From Rhabditoides inermis (Eukaryota > Nematoda > Chromadorea > Rhabditida > Rhabditidae): a stretch of DNA of 64,000 nucleotides. The DNA lies in contig CAWZYM010000004.1 in assembly GCA_963966185.1 (NCBI GenBank), positions 264,940 to 328,939 on the forward strand. The letters run 5' to 3'. A program made the translations under genes and the position numbers. The notes below the pieces were generated by a model. That model was not told where the DNA came from and did not search any database. It saw nothing but the letters and a program-made list of their open reading frames with translations. Below, piece after piece: positions 26,326-34,516 of this stretch (positions are counted from its first letter, which is position 1; each line of letters starts with the position of its first letter).

Positions 26326-27745
26326 AGATTTGTATCGCACGCTTCACTGCCTTAGATCCCATCTCACCTACACGCATCGATTCAAATAGGCAGGAACGGG
26401 TTTCGCGTTTCGCGCGAACACTCGGAATCAGCTGATCCCGTGTATGGAAACAGCTGATCGTGAGAGATCAGCTGTGAAGTGAGTTGGTCCCTGATGATTG
26501 GGAATCGGCGGGGAATCGGCGTTGCGACCGACTCAGACACCCACTCTCTCTCTCTCTCTGTCCGCATTGTGAAATTGCAAAGTGTGTGCGACAGTCGACG
26601 AAAGAGTGCGCGAGCGGCGGAGTGCGCGAGAGAAAGAGCGGGGTTATATTTAGATTGCCTGAGGGGGGATCGCCTCGAGGCGACCTCTATTTTGCGATGT
26701 TTGCGTTTCACTCACAGAGTTGATTGAATAGCACAGTGTGTGTGAGTGCGAGGAGATGAGGGAGTGAGAGAGAGAAGGGTGAATTGCAACGTTTGCGCGT
26801 TCGAGAGAGAGAGAGAGAGAGAGAGAGAGACGCGAGAGACTAGCCAGTTTTGGGTTGGAAAACGAGATACGGGTTGTGTGTGTGTGTGAACTCGAATCGG
26901 GTTGTCTTTCGGGGGTATGCCGTCACCATCTGGTCGGGGGCAATGAGCGAGAGAGAGAGGGGGTTCCCCCGCTCCCACGGACCGGATGGGCTGGGCATGT
27001 GCCAAGGCAGGGGAACCGGTGTCCCACGCCGGCATTCCCACGTTCGATGAACAGCTGTTCGCCGGGGATGCCCCTTGTGACGTCATTGATACAATACGTT
27101 TATTATGATCTTGTCATGCGCCTCTGGAGACAGTTTTCTCTGCATCGGAGAGGTTCTGGCAATGATATAATAATAATAATCTTTATCTGCCAAGAGATTG
27201 TAGAGACACAGTAACACAACAGGAAATGTACAGTGTGGCAAAAGCTGACCCTAGGCTATCTGTATCAAACATCTAGCTACTTATGGGGAGGGGGTAATGG
27301 TTCTAATGGTTTCTAATGGTTTTCCTCTTCGATCAAATGGATTTAGGTGACCGAGTACAAGGGCGTCTACCACGCCAAGCACCCCACCATTGTGGCATTC
27401 TGGGACGCGTTCTTCGAGCTCAGCGAGGACGAGCGCAAGACGTGCGTGGGCGTGCCATCCTATATCGATTGATATTGATTGATTCAGGTTCCTCAAGTTC
27501 CTCTCGGGCTCGACGCGTCTGCCGGTGCAGGGCATGCGCGCCATGAAAGCGGTGATCCAGCCGACTGACGAGAAGTATTGATTGGTTCGAGTATCGATTT
27601 ATTGATTGACGAAAATTTCAGGCTGCTTCCGGTGGCGCACACGTGCTTCAACCTGCTGGATCTGCCGAATGTGGCGGATAGGGCGGAGCTGCTCAAGCGA
27701 ATCCGCATCTCGATCCAGCACAACGAGGGATTCTCGCTCGTCTAA
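2200..27745 (+). CDS. herc-1: HERC4-type HECT E3 ubiquitin ligase (RCC1 repeats + HECT)
   Basis: A 1019-residue E3 that would accept ubiquitin on a cysteine and pass it to substrates. Exons: 2200-2305, 2587-2699, 2865-2951, 3305-3426, 3751-3821, 4206-4301, 4377-4478, 4841-4931, 5191-5257, 5431-5498, 7451-7556, 7713-7790, 8099-8202, 8409-8499, 8666-8746, 8976-9076, 9951-10057, 10172-10260, 11760-11855, 12012-12083, 21193-21282, 21338-21420, 21622-21718, 22036-22106, 22374-22491, 23011-23049, 23265-23355, 23435-23491, 23846-23925, 24272-24369, 25023-25104, 27347-27441, 27488-27574, 27622-27745. Phases agree throughout. Residues ~1-370 are RCC1 blades (WGANEKGQLG, ACGREHSVAV). The HECT domain follows exon 21, with ELSPTEGRSLQQLLDY and the catalytic Cys987 in LPVAHTCFNLLDLP, 33 residues from the end as in human HERC4. 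Exon 15 could instead start at 8663. Introns carry nested genes, transposons and CT/GA tracts. Symbol by C. elegans orthology from memory. Confidence 0.92.
3998..4112. mobile_element. Palindromic MITE-like element (HERC intron 5)
   Basis: The element begins near GTGTGGTCGGTCTCTCCGAAA and ends with the inverse AAAAGAGACTGACTGC, with internal inverted copies of TTCGAAAC and CGAAGTCGGTATCG. It belongs to the same family as copies at about 18833, 30903, 34983, 37730, 38866, 55609 and 58366. It is short and noncoding, consistent with a non-autonomous DNA transposon. No target duplication was established. Confidence 0.6.
4315..4362. repeat. (CT)n microsatellite in HERC intron 6
   Basis: A pure CT run that leads directly into the 3' splice site of exon 7 (starts 4377), so it doubles as an extended polypyrimidine tract. 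Confidence 0.9.
4773..4834. repeat. (TGAT)n microsatellite before HERC exon 8
   Basis: About fifteen copies of a TGAT/ATTG tetranucleotide ending six bases before the AG of exon 8. The same tetranucleotide is the tail of the SINE-like repeat family in this window, so this may be an expanded remnant of such a tail. Confidence 0.85.
6007..6972 (-). CDS. Nested antisense gene: small tail-anchored membrane protein, unrecognised
   Basis: Four exons on the minus strand inside HERC intron 10: 6865-6972, 6685-6790, 6330-6482 and 6007-6191. All junctions are GT-AG and the frame is kept (phases 0, 1, 1), giving 183 residues. The ATG at 6972 sits in CGCAATGGC, 49 bases downstream of a TATAAAA box. The N-terminus (MAPYSHCQLSADHSNFSRV) has no signal peptide. 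The middle is rich in Pro, Ser and Tyr, and an Arg/Ser cluster precedes one hydrophobic helix of about 23 residues (AGFIALLLFVLNVLLGLL) followed by only SRQGIL. This is the layout of a tail-anchored protein facing the cytoplasm or nucleoplasm. I do not recognise the family; no LEM or KASH motif is present. Codon-like GC use and a TATA box support a real gene. Confidence 0.7.
7021..7027 (-). promoter_or_regulatory. TATA box of the nested tail-anchored gene
   Basis: TATAAAA on the minus strand, 49 bases upstream of the ATG at 6972, which leaves room for a very short 5' UTR. It lies inside HERC intron 10 and points the opposite way from HERC. Confidence 0.6.
9139..9840 (+). repeat. Local duplications with truncated copies of HERC exon 17
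   Basis: About 70 bases beginning TTAGTTNTTGATGAGTGAG occur at 9139-9207 and again at 9420-9487. The acceptor and first ~25 bases of exon 17, with the preceding 20 intron bases, recur at about 9690-9743 ahead of the true exon at 9951. A shorter copy lies at about 9817-9832. The copies lose the exon sequence after GGCGGTGC, so they cannot replace the exon, but they keep intact CAG acceptors. Confidence 0.75.
10761..10955 (-). repeat. tRNA-like SINE unit A with double-hairpin tail
   Basis: Read on minus, a box A match (TGGCCTAGTGG) and a box B match (AGTTCGATTCC) sit at tRNA-like spacing near 10955-10890, suggesting an internal Pol III promoter. Downstream come two near-palindromes of exactly 32 bp at 10820-10851 and 10761-10792, built from CTGCAAAATCG and its inverse. 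The cloverleaf is imperfect, so I do not call a functional tRNA. Confidence 0.6.
11171..11366 (+). repeat. tRNA-like SINE unit B with double-hairpin tail
   Basis: A diverged copy of unit A in the opposite orientation. The box A-like TGGTGTAGTGG and box B-like GAGTTCGAGCC lie at the head, and 32-bp palindromes at 11276-11307 and 11335-11366 form the tail. The spacer GTCTGGCCCT between the palindromes is shared by both units, which shows common origin. Confidence 0.6.
13151..13156. repeat. Left target-site duplication of the inserted LINE
   Basis: GGTAAC here is repeated at 14645-14650. Together they bracket the second LINE, and in the second RTE copy near 63690 the same site is uninterrupted. 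Confidence 0.8.
13157..14644 (+). mobile_element. 5'-truncated CR1/Jockey-like LINE inserted in the RTE element
   Basis: The insert starts inside the reverse transcriptase domain (LLPIVSKMAEEYV, NQFGFRKGRSTVDAV, FFDISKAFDTI), so its 5' part is missing, as is usual for target-primed reverse transcription. A frameshift near 13505 separates this from the second half (SGVPQGSILGPLLFN, the active-site VQYADDTVYV, and a thumb and C-terminal region to the stop at 14431). The 3' end has a short UTR and an A-rich tail just before the target duplication. It is a dead copy. Clade assignment (CR1, Jockey or a relative) is by motif style only. Confidence 0.8.
17634..17870. repeat. SINE-like repeat with (TTGA)n tail, copy 1
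   Basis: Starts with TCAATCAATCAATCAATC, then TTATCCGGAATCGTTATATC, CAGTAGTGCCTAAGATGC and GGACCATTAGAGCACC. Copies or pieces occur at 440-530, 20640-20855 (inverted) and 55890-56112. It abuts the 5' end of the RTE element. It is noncoding. Confidence 0.7.
18138..18356 (-). CDS. Small secreted cysteine-containing protein, unrecognised
   Basis: A single-exon frame of 72 residues on the antisense strand of HERC intron 20. The start (MRTHILLLLLLLLVTQINA) is a strong signal peptide with likely cleavage after Ala19. The mature part has four cysteines at 41, 49, 57 and 63 (spacing 7-7-5), a dibasic RR at 38-39 and a charged end (RGEGGRRE). It could be a neuropeptide-like or antimicrobial-type secreted peptide; I recognise no family. 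It is the most distal of three secreted-protein genes on this strand within the same intron. Confidence 0.55.
   Translation of the reverse strand: MRTHILLLLLLLLVTQINAASKVGASHIYQSKYIRLQRRECALMEKILCTVGFSKFCESYDECMRGEGGRRE
18512..19057 (-). CDS. Small secreted TIL-like cysteine-rich protein
   Basis: Two exons (18932-19057 and 18512-18592) join in phase 0 across a GTATGC donor and a TTCTAG acceptor to give 68 residues. The signal peptide is MSLRSLLLLLGLVAASAS. The mature part has six cysteines at 21, 32, 37, 40, 50 and 65, starting LRCPFGHHEVNTHCDEQECP. This resembles the first part of trypsin-inhibitor-like (TIL) domains, but a full TIL domain has ten cysteines, so this may be a reduced relative. 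A role as a secreted protease inhibitor is inference. The intron holds a partial MITE (about 18833-18929) that begins only a few bases from the donor. It is antisense to HERC and nested in its intron 20. Confidence 0.6.
18833..18929 (-). mobile_element. Partial MITE inside the TIL-like gene intron
   Basis: Contains GGTGCGGTCAGTCTCTTAG at one end and the internal family motifs GAAGTGTTTCGAAGGGAT and GGCATTCGGGAGTG. The opposite terminal repeat is missing. The element begins right after the donor of exon 1. Confidence 0.6.
19448..20936 (-). CDS. Secreted protein of tandem cysteine-rich repeats (tandem exon amplification)
   Basis: Seven exons on minus, all phase 0: 20862-20936 (signal peptide, MRILVAIVVAAAVSTVAA), a short degenerate exon near 20530-20565, 20273-20404, 20069-20197, 19865-19993, 19661-19789 and 19448-19585 (ends ...NFGNQ, TAA). 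The predicted product is about 255 residues. One divergent repeat (CTPAELDICQYAPNELC) is followed by four nearly identical 43-residue repeats (VCTEAEMARCITQKGPCNC, then FKSQPPVQEWPQGTGG). Each repeat has four cysteines, with spacing C-x7-C-x6-C-x-C. Donors are GTTAGT throughout, and each acceptor is TTGTAG. I do not recognise the family; a secreted, disulfide-bonded extracellular role is inferred. It is nested antisense in HERC intron 20. The short second exon is the least certain part. Confidence 0.65.
19586..20197 (-). repeat. Three exact-length 204-bp exon+intron tandem units
   Basis: Acceptor-to-acceptor distances are 204 bp each for 20197, 19993, 19789 and 19585. Each unit is a 129-bp exon plus a 75-bp intron, and the introns are as conserved as the exons. 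Differences are only a few bases, such as CAATCTTG against CAGTCTTG. The preceding, diverged unit is 207 bp. Confidence 0.9.
20640..20855 (-). repeat. SINE-like repeat, inverted copy
   Basis: The inverse of the element at 17634: GGTGCTCTAATGG-type end near 20650, GTATCTTAGGCACTACTG near 20755, and TATAACGATTCCGGATAAA near 20815. It sits in intron 1 of the secreted repeat protein gene. Confidence 0.7.
21421..21610 (+). repeat. GA-rich tract in HERC intron 22
   Basis: Nearly pure purine (GA/GGGA) run filling the intron from just after the donor to the acceptor of exon 23. No coding signal. Confidence 0.85.
21723..22020 (+). repeat. CT-rich tract in HERC intron 23
   Basis: About 300 bases of CT/TTTC runs occupy the whole intron between exons 23 and 24. 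Long open frames through it are low-complexity artefacts. Confidence 0.9.
22500..22990 (+). repeat. Diverged tandem repeat in HERC intron 25
   Basis: Three imperfect units share AGATGGTCGTAGGTTTTTG and GATGGGAGAAGGAA, ending near 22620, 22750 and 22985. Each is preceded by a TTATTCGGAATCG-like stretch related to the SINE-like family. It fills the intron before the short exon 26. Confidence 0.6.
25105..27346 (+). other. Large HERC intron 31, no gene seen
   Basis: This 2.2 kb intron holds CT and GA microsatellites (about 25930-25980, 26290-26320, 26800-26830). It also holds clustered CAGCTG-type sites near 26430-26475 and a repeat at about 27150-27290 (ATAATAATCTTTATCTGCC). That repeat is related to one at 10270-10370. 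I find no convincing exon on either strand. Confidence 0.6.
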
Positions 27746-28356
27746 ACAGCTGATCGAACAGCTGATTGGTGATATGGCTGATTACGGCTGACCCTCATCA
27801 CTTGTCCTTTTTTGTATGTGCTTGTGTAGAAGTTTGGTATATAGCGGGATTGTGTTCTTATGTGTTTGTGTACACCGGTTTTCGAAAGTTGTTTAAATTA
27901 ACGGTTTTACGATTCGCAGATCTGTTTCCTTGCTAAGGATGTATCATAAATGTGTATCATAAATGTTGTTTTCTTTTTGTACAGTCCTCTTTCCCCCAGT
28001 GGTTCCGTGACCGCATGCGCTCTCTCCGCGTTCTATCTCTGTGTTTCTAAAATATGGATCGATTATCGATTCCTCCAGGAGATGTGTAGTGTGGTGTGTA
28101 TTGGTGTTGCACTTTCCCTTTTCCCCCGTGTCCCACTCGAGCGTTTGAATGGCGACACAGAGACTGGCGCGTGAATTGGCGTAATGTGGATTGTGTGTGT
28201 GGGATGCGATTTTGAGGTCGCTCGGCTATTAGCGTGACGACGACGCGCTCCACTGATTATGTGGGGTACGGTAGGACCTAGACTACGGTGCGCGCTTATT
28301 GGCTGCCATCTGGCGCCGACGCGTGCTCATTGGTTGGCAATGACGTCATTTCAGTG
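27746..28356. other. Intergenic region between HERC and the NME6-like gene
   Basis: Contains the HERC 3' UTR and the upstream region of the next gene. The last bases, GACGTCATTTCAG, include a CRE-like TGACGTCA half and an AG acceptor two bases before the next ATG. Confidence 0.5.
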
Positions 28357-28536
28357 ATGGCCTCCTCGCTGCTGCTGCTCAAACCAGAGCTCGTTGCGCA
28401 TCCCGTTCTCATGAGGGTGAGTGGCTAGTGATTATCGATTGGTTGAATCGATCGATTGATCGATCGGTCCCTCCCAGACTTTCACTACTGCGCGGATCGT
28501 CGCCGTCGTGTGTGAGAGACTCTCTCTCTATTTCTA

Positions 28537-28589
<53 letters not shown>

Positions 28590-29905
28590 CTTTCTCTCTC
28601 TCACTCACTCACTCTCACGCCTGCTACCCTGTGACCTCAATTCGAATTCACAGAGATTTGCGGGGGGATTTGTAGGAGATTTGCGAATGGATAGGTGTGA
28701 TTTGGTGTGGTGGCTATGGAGTGATGGTGGTCCCCCCTCAATCGGCTCAATCATGGATGGTCCCTCGCTCAAGCGCGCACACACACATTCCAATGCGCTC
28801 TTTGTGCGGCTGGAGAGAAGAAGAAGAAGGGAATATAAGACAGTTCGGGAGCCGCCGTTTCCAGGACCGGTCTTTGTCTCCTCCAGCCGGCGAGAGAACG
28901 CGCGCGGCGGAGAGGGCGCAGGCATAGAGGGGACACCCTGGGGGCGCGAGCGAGCTCTCTGCGCACTCTCCGATCACTTGCTCTCTCGCGCACTCTCTCT
29001 CTCGCGTCGACTGAGTGAGATGCATGGAACAGCAGCGACGTTCAGCGAACATGCGCGCACAATAGAGGGAGAGAGAAAGAGGAAATAGTGTGGGGAAAGT
29101 AGAGGCGCAGAGAGTGGAACGACGATTACGGTAGAAAGAGAGGCTCTCGTGTTTTGCCAGAGTGCAGGAGGGGCATCGATCACAGCTGATTGGGTAGATC
29201 GATGGTTTCAGGGTAGATCAATTTCAGGCGGCTCTTCAGTCCATCTCAACTGCGGGCATCGAAGTGAAAGCGGCGGGTTGGATGCGATTGGATAGGGACG
29301 GAGCGTGCCGGCTCTATGATGTGCACAAGGGTACGCGATAGAAATAGAGGTCAGACTCGCTGGCAAAAGACCCTCAGAAAGATGCTCAGAAAGATCCAGA
29401 GGCGCGCTGCAAAGAGCGGCGGAATAAACGGGGACATATTGCAGGCAAGTTCTTCTACACGCGCCTCGTGCGACATGTGTCCAGGTGGGTAGAACAGGGA
29501 ATAGGAAGAGGAGTGCGTGTGTGTGGCGCAAGGGGCACTAGTGTGGATGGCTAGTTGTGGCGGCGGCGGCGGCGGCGGCAGCAGACTCGACTCGGAACTG
29601 GCTCGCTGCCCGGTCCCCACGACTCACCCCATACCACCACCACCACGGTTTTTCCTGTTTTATTTCGGGTTTCACCCGAGCGCTACTCTCGTTTTGCGCG
29701 TGTGTCCCCCCCTTTACCCCCGTGTTACTATCTCGCTCGTGTTTTGCCGGGGCAGTTGGTTGGTTGATGGCGAATAGGGTAGTCCCCCGCCGTCGTCGGT
29801 ATGTGGCAGGGTAGTGGCACGTGAACACTTTTGTATCGATTGAATCGGGTGGGGGAAGGGTGGGGTTGTAGTGCTGCCGCCGCCGCCGCTGCCGAGTATG
29901 GAAGT

Positions 29906-29950
<45 letters not shown>

Positions 29951-30325
29951 CGATTACGGTACGGCGCTGGCAGTAGTCGATTGATGGATTGATTGCAGCG
30001 GCCCCGTGTTGGCTATGGAGGTGATAGGAGATGTGCGCGCGGTTCTCGGATCCAGCAAGTTGTGGCCGCTCGGTGATGCGCCCACGCTGAGGTGCGAGAG
30101 AGGGGGGGGGGGGAGAGAGGGGGAGAGAGGGGGGGGGGAGAGAAAGAGACTTTCAGGCAGAAGTTGTCGCTGTCGGACGTGCGCAACGTGGCACACAACA
30201 GCGACGCGGAGGCGGCTCAATCCGAGCTGGCCCTGATCCGAGAGTTGGGAGAGATGCGGGCGGAGAGTATCGAGGGACTGATTCGTGAAGTCGAGCAGCG
30301 ACTGCCCGTGGAGAAGGAGCAGTAG
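28357..30325 (+). CDS. NME6-like nucleoside diphosphate kinase
   Basis: Five exons (28357-28416, 29228-29330, 29445-29484, 29999-30091, 30157-30325) encode about 156 residues. NDP kinases move a phosphate from NTPs to NDPs through a histidine. Visible landmarks are LLLKPELVAHP (the usual LIKPD start), HKGKFFYTRLVRHVSSGP, and SDVRNVAHNSDAEAA around the catalytic histidine. These match human NME6 (IKPDAVAHP, HEGRFFYQRLV, TRNTTHGSD) better than NME1. Departures are Asp to Glu after KP and the canonical HGSD changed to HNSD; the histidine itself is kept. The C-terminal tail is a charged helix. An AG acceptor lies two bases before the ATG, suggesting trans-splicing. A poly(A) signal AATAAA is at 30486. 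From memory, C. elegans has a similar gene beside herc-1. Confidence 0.85.
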
Positions 30326-31034
30326 GAGCAGTGGTTGAATCAAATATCTATCCAGAAGTTGTCTCTCTGTCTGTCACAGGAGTGGCAGCATGGAGCAGTA
30401 TGATTGTAGGAGAGTGACAAATGACGGGAGTGTGCCTGTCTAGATTGTATTTTCATGTATATGTACAGATTACTCGGGTGTGTATAATAAACTAGATTGA
30501 CCATAGATAAACTCGTTTTATTCGCACTGACTCGGTAGGGGCGATGATGCGACGACAATGTTCATATATTAATATTAGATATATGTATCAACTCGACATA
30601 GTAATATGCACTTGGTGTGTGTGTCTGATGTGTGGGGGATTGTGATAGGGTGGGATGAAAGAAGGTGGGATCACATGAAAGAGTTGAGTGGGGGCTGGCG
30701 CCGCCGAATCAAAGCGAGAGAGGGGAGGAAACCGAGGGAATCGATCACTGGAAGGCAGGGCGGAGAAGACACTAGTAATCACAATCACGACAAGTGAACG
30801 ATATGTACAACAAGGACTCTCTCTCTATATTAGGGGGCTGTATATTAGGGGACAGATTTGCAAGAGGGCGAGACGGAGATCAGTGGTGAAGAGGAATGGC
30901 GCGACGGGTTGAAGGTAGCGGCGAGTCTCTGCGAAACTCTTCGATACCGACTTCGAAGCGCCTTCGCTGCGAAGTCGGTATGGAAGGGAGTTTCGACGAG
31001 TCGCACCGCGCCTTTAGGGGTGTCGACGTTGGGG
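30326..31034. other. Convergent intergenic region, NME6-like to grh-1
   Basis: Both genes end here. It holds the NME6 poly(A) signal (30486-30491) and a MITE copy near 30903-31015. No exon is visible. Confidence 0.6.
30903..31015. mobile_element. Palindromic MITE-like copy
   Basis: Inverted halves GAAACTCTTCGATACCGAC...GCGAAGTCGGTATGGAAGGG form a long imperfect palindrome flanked by GGTAGCGGCGAGTCTCTGC and its inverse. It is the same family as the copy at 55609, which shares GATACTGACTTCGAA. Confidence 0.6.
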
Positions 31035-31613
31035 CTATTGCGGCGCGTAGTGGCTGGGCGCGCACTCGCACAGCGACACGGCGTAGCAGCCGTCCTCGGC
31101 TGGCTCCGCGTCTAGGATGAACGTGTCCTCGTTGCAGTAGTGCCGCAGCATGTCGTCGTCCATCTTGACCGTGATCCCCTTGGCGCACCGCTTGTACACG
31201 CACGTCACCTGAAAAGAGTGGGATGGTTATGAGTTTCGCGTGGTCCCTTTCTTATGATCCCCGTCACCCGGGCTCCTTTCCAGGGGTGTTCGTGTGGGTG
31301 AGAGAGAGTGAGAGAGAGAACGGTGAAATTGACCGTCTGTGGTGTGGATGTGCGATGACATATGCATATCAGAGATTAAGGACTACTCTGGTTGGATCAA
31401 AACTAGTATTTTGCAAGTTTACGGCGCTGATTCACGCGAACGAAGTTTCCATGGTCCCTCTTTCTCATGCGCTCGCCCCCAGGGGTGTTCGCGCGAGAGA
31501 GAACGGTGAAATCGGGTGTTTCTATGTCTGCACGCTCTCTCTCTCTCTCTCTCGCTTTTGAATGAAGAGGATAGAGAGAGTGTGCTGGAATCGGGGTCAT
31601 CCCATTGGTAGGT

Positions 31614-31660
<47 letters not shown>

Positions 31661-33452
31661 GTGCGGATACAATAACCACACACACTGGGAGGAGAGAGAC
31701 ACGCGTCGCGCACTCGCGGCGCCATCAAGGCCGGGTCGAATTTGCATATTTCATGCGCGCGCCGCCGAAATGAGGCCAGCCGATTATGACACGAGACGAA
31801 AGTGCAGAGGAGTGAAAGTGCAATGATGACTGGAAAGGACGCACCTTCTCCGGTTCGATGCCGAATTTGTTGGCGGCTGAGTGGGCGAGTCCAACGAGTG
31901 AGGGTGGGACGATGTGCAAGGGAGTGTAGATCTGCTCGTCCCGCTTGCGCACGTATAGCATGAGCCGCTCGCTCGGTCGCGGCCGCTTCGCGAGAGGCTC
32001 CATCGCGTCGAGGCCAAAGTCCAGACCGTTCTCGGTGAGGAACCTGGGAGTTTTCACACTATAGGGAGGGCATACATATTTGGATTGATAACCAACAAAG
32101 GATATCAATAATGAGAGGAAAGAAAGTTGCCGGTACCTTTGATCGTAGCCCTCCTCGGGCGCGACGAATAGCGCGGCGGGCTTTTCGATGTCTCGCATGT
32201 GATAGAACTCGCTGCGCTCACACGGTTCGTGGTACTCGCCGTCGCTCTTTTTCCTCCCTGCAATCACCCCTACTACAGCAATGGGCACTCTATCACAGCA
32301 TAGACACACATACTCCCACATAGTAACCACATGGAGAGGGGGACCGTGCATACTCTTTACTTGCGGATTCAAGCGTCGAGTTTCGAGTATGAACGGTGCC
32401 CAAGAACAGTGTGGACACTGCCTTCAGGAAGGCAGCGTCGCACGAACAGTAGCAAGAAAGTGCACACGTTTCTCGCAGTTCCCTGTGTGCACTTGCTTCC
32501 TACTATCCGAACACATAGGTTAGATGGACACGTACCGTGTTGCTGGACGGCCTCGCGGCGCTTCTGATCGCGCCGCGTCTCGTGTAACATCTTGCGGTTA
32601 GCGCCCTACAAGGCACGAGTAACGACGGACACGGGTGGGAAAAGAAGACGGTCTCTCGTGTGTGTGTGAGGACACGAAGAGTGGACAGTGTGGACGACAC
32701 AGGGATAGGATAGTGGGACGACACGTGTGACGCGGACTGACTAGGACCCTGACTACACCGATGATTACCTGTCATCTTGCGCTTCTGCGCGCGCTTGTCC
32801 TCATCGCGCAGTTTTCTCTCCGCACCCTGAGCGGTTACGGCGGTTACGGTACGGTTCGCCCCGAGTACGGTACCACTCCCCCGAGTACGGTACTATTCCC
32901 CAGAGTTACTATTCCCCTCGACAGTAGTACTCATTCCCCAGAAGTTCGAGGAAGATGCGAGGACCGCGCGGCGGGAGAGACGCTTTTTTGTGCGCGAGGA
33001 GGCGAGCGGCAAACGAGTTTGGATAGAATATGCGGGTGAGGAGAGAGAGGGGGGAATATGTATAATTGCGCGCTGCGGCAGAGGCGACGCTTTTTCGCGG
33101 ATTGAAGAGGAGTGAAAGGGGCATACGGTAGAGAGGGAGAGGGAGAGAGAGAGAGGGAGAAAGAATGCTCACCTTATCGCAGAAGACTTTGATCTGCGCG
33201 TATCCTCGATGGAAGGGCATCTTGTCGTTTTCTCCATCGTAGGTGTCTACTTGTACGTGCAGCGGCAGTCCCTTGACTCCCTTCTGATTCGAGAAGTCGG
33301 TCGACAGACACTGCACCGCGATGCTGATCTGAAAGAACCGATCGATATCGATTGTGTTTGCATTCATGCCCTCGGGGGATTGAGGGCAAGCTCTCTCATG
33401 AGTCTATTGTGTGGGGGGGGAGTGAGTGGAGGGAGAGAGAGAGTGAGAGAGT

Positions 33453-33496
<44 letters not shown>

Positions 33497-33606
33497 GGCG
33501 GCGACAAAACAGTGCGACACAGAGCGGTGGCATAGGTAGAACGACACATCGATTCAGAAGAATGGAGAAAGATGCGTCATGTGACCGCGCGCTGTACTTG
33601 GCAGAT

Positions 33607-33650
<44 letters not shown>

Positions 33651-34473
33651 GACGAATGCGGAATGCGTGATTGACAATCGCATACGGTAGATGACGCAAT
33701 CTCGCATACGGTATATGTGTGCGTACCTTGACGGGCTGTGGATCGGAGGGGTTCCAGTAGAATTGCACGGCGTTATGTCCGATCTCTTCGATCTGACCGA
33801 TCATTCCCGAACTGTTCTTCGCGTCGATCTGGAAACATCATCGATTGAATGGTATTGATTGATTGATTGGTACACATACTTCATACGGCTGTTTTCATAG
33901 CATTTTCTTTTGCTTGGATAGGGTGCGTATTGATTGATTGATTAATTGATCGATTGATATGCTCACCTCAAGAATGCGCTGCTTGGCGGAGTGTTGTCGG
34001 CTGTGCCAGAACTGCCACGTCTTGATCTCCTCCTCGTATGTCTTGTCCTCTCGAAACACCACCATCAGCTGACTCTGCAAGCAGTTCGATACTTCGATCA
34101 GCTGATCGCGCGTGTTCTCATGTCTCGGTAGGGTTTCCGGTATACCGGTCAACCCAGTACCGGTTGCGCAAAATCCAGTCCCCCCAGCCAGCCCCACCTG
34201 GCTACTTTCTCTCTATGTCATATTTCTCACTCTCGAAATACACACTCTAGAGAGAACACTATATTTGCATTTGTCTCTCGCGTCGCGCGGCGCTCCGCGA
34301 TTCGCGCGCTCTCTCGGCTTGCCTCATGCGAGAGGGGCTGTGTGAGGGCGACTATTTTCAGTTCACTCACTCCTCGCTCGCTCCCTCTCCCCCTCCCTCT
34401 CACTCTCTCCTTCTTCCATTTGCCCAGAGACAACATCGGGTTTCGTTAACACCCGTGTGGTCCGAACAGACAG

Positions 34474-34516
<43 letters not shown>

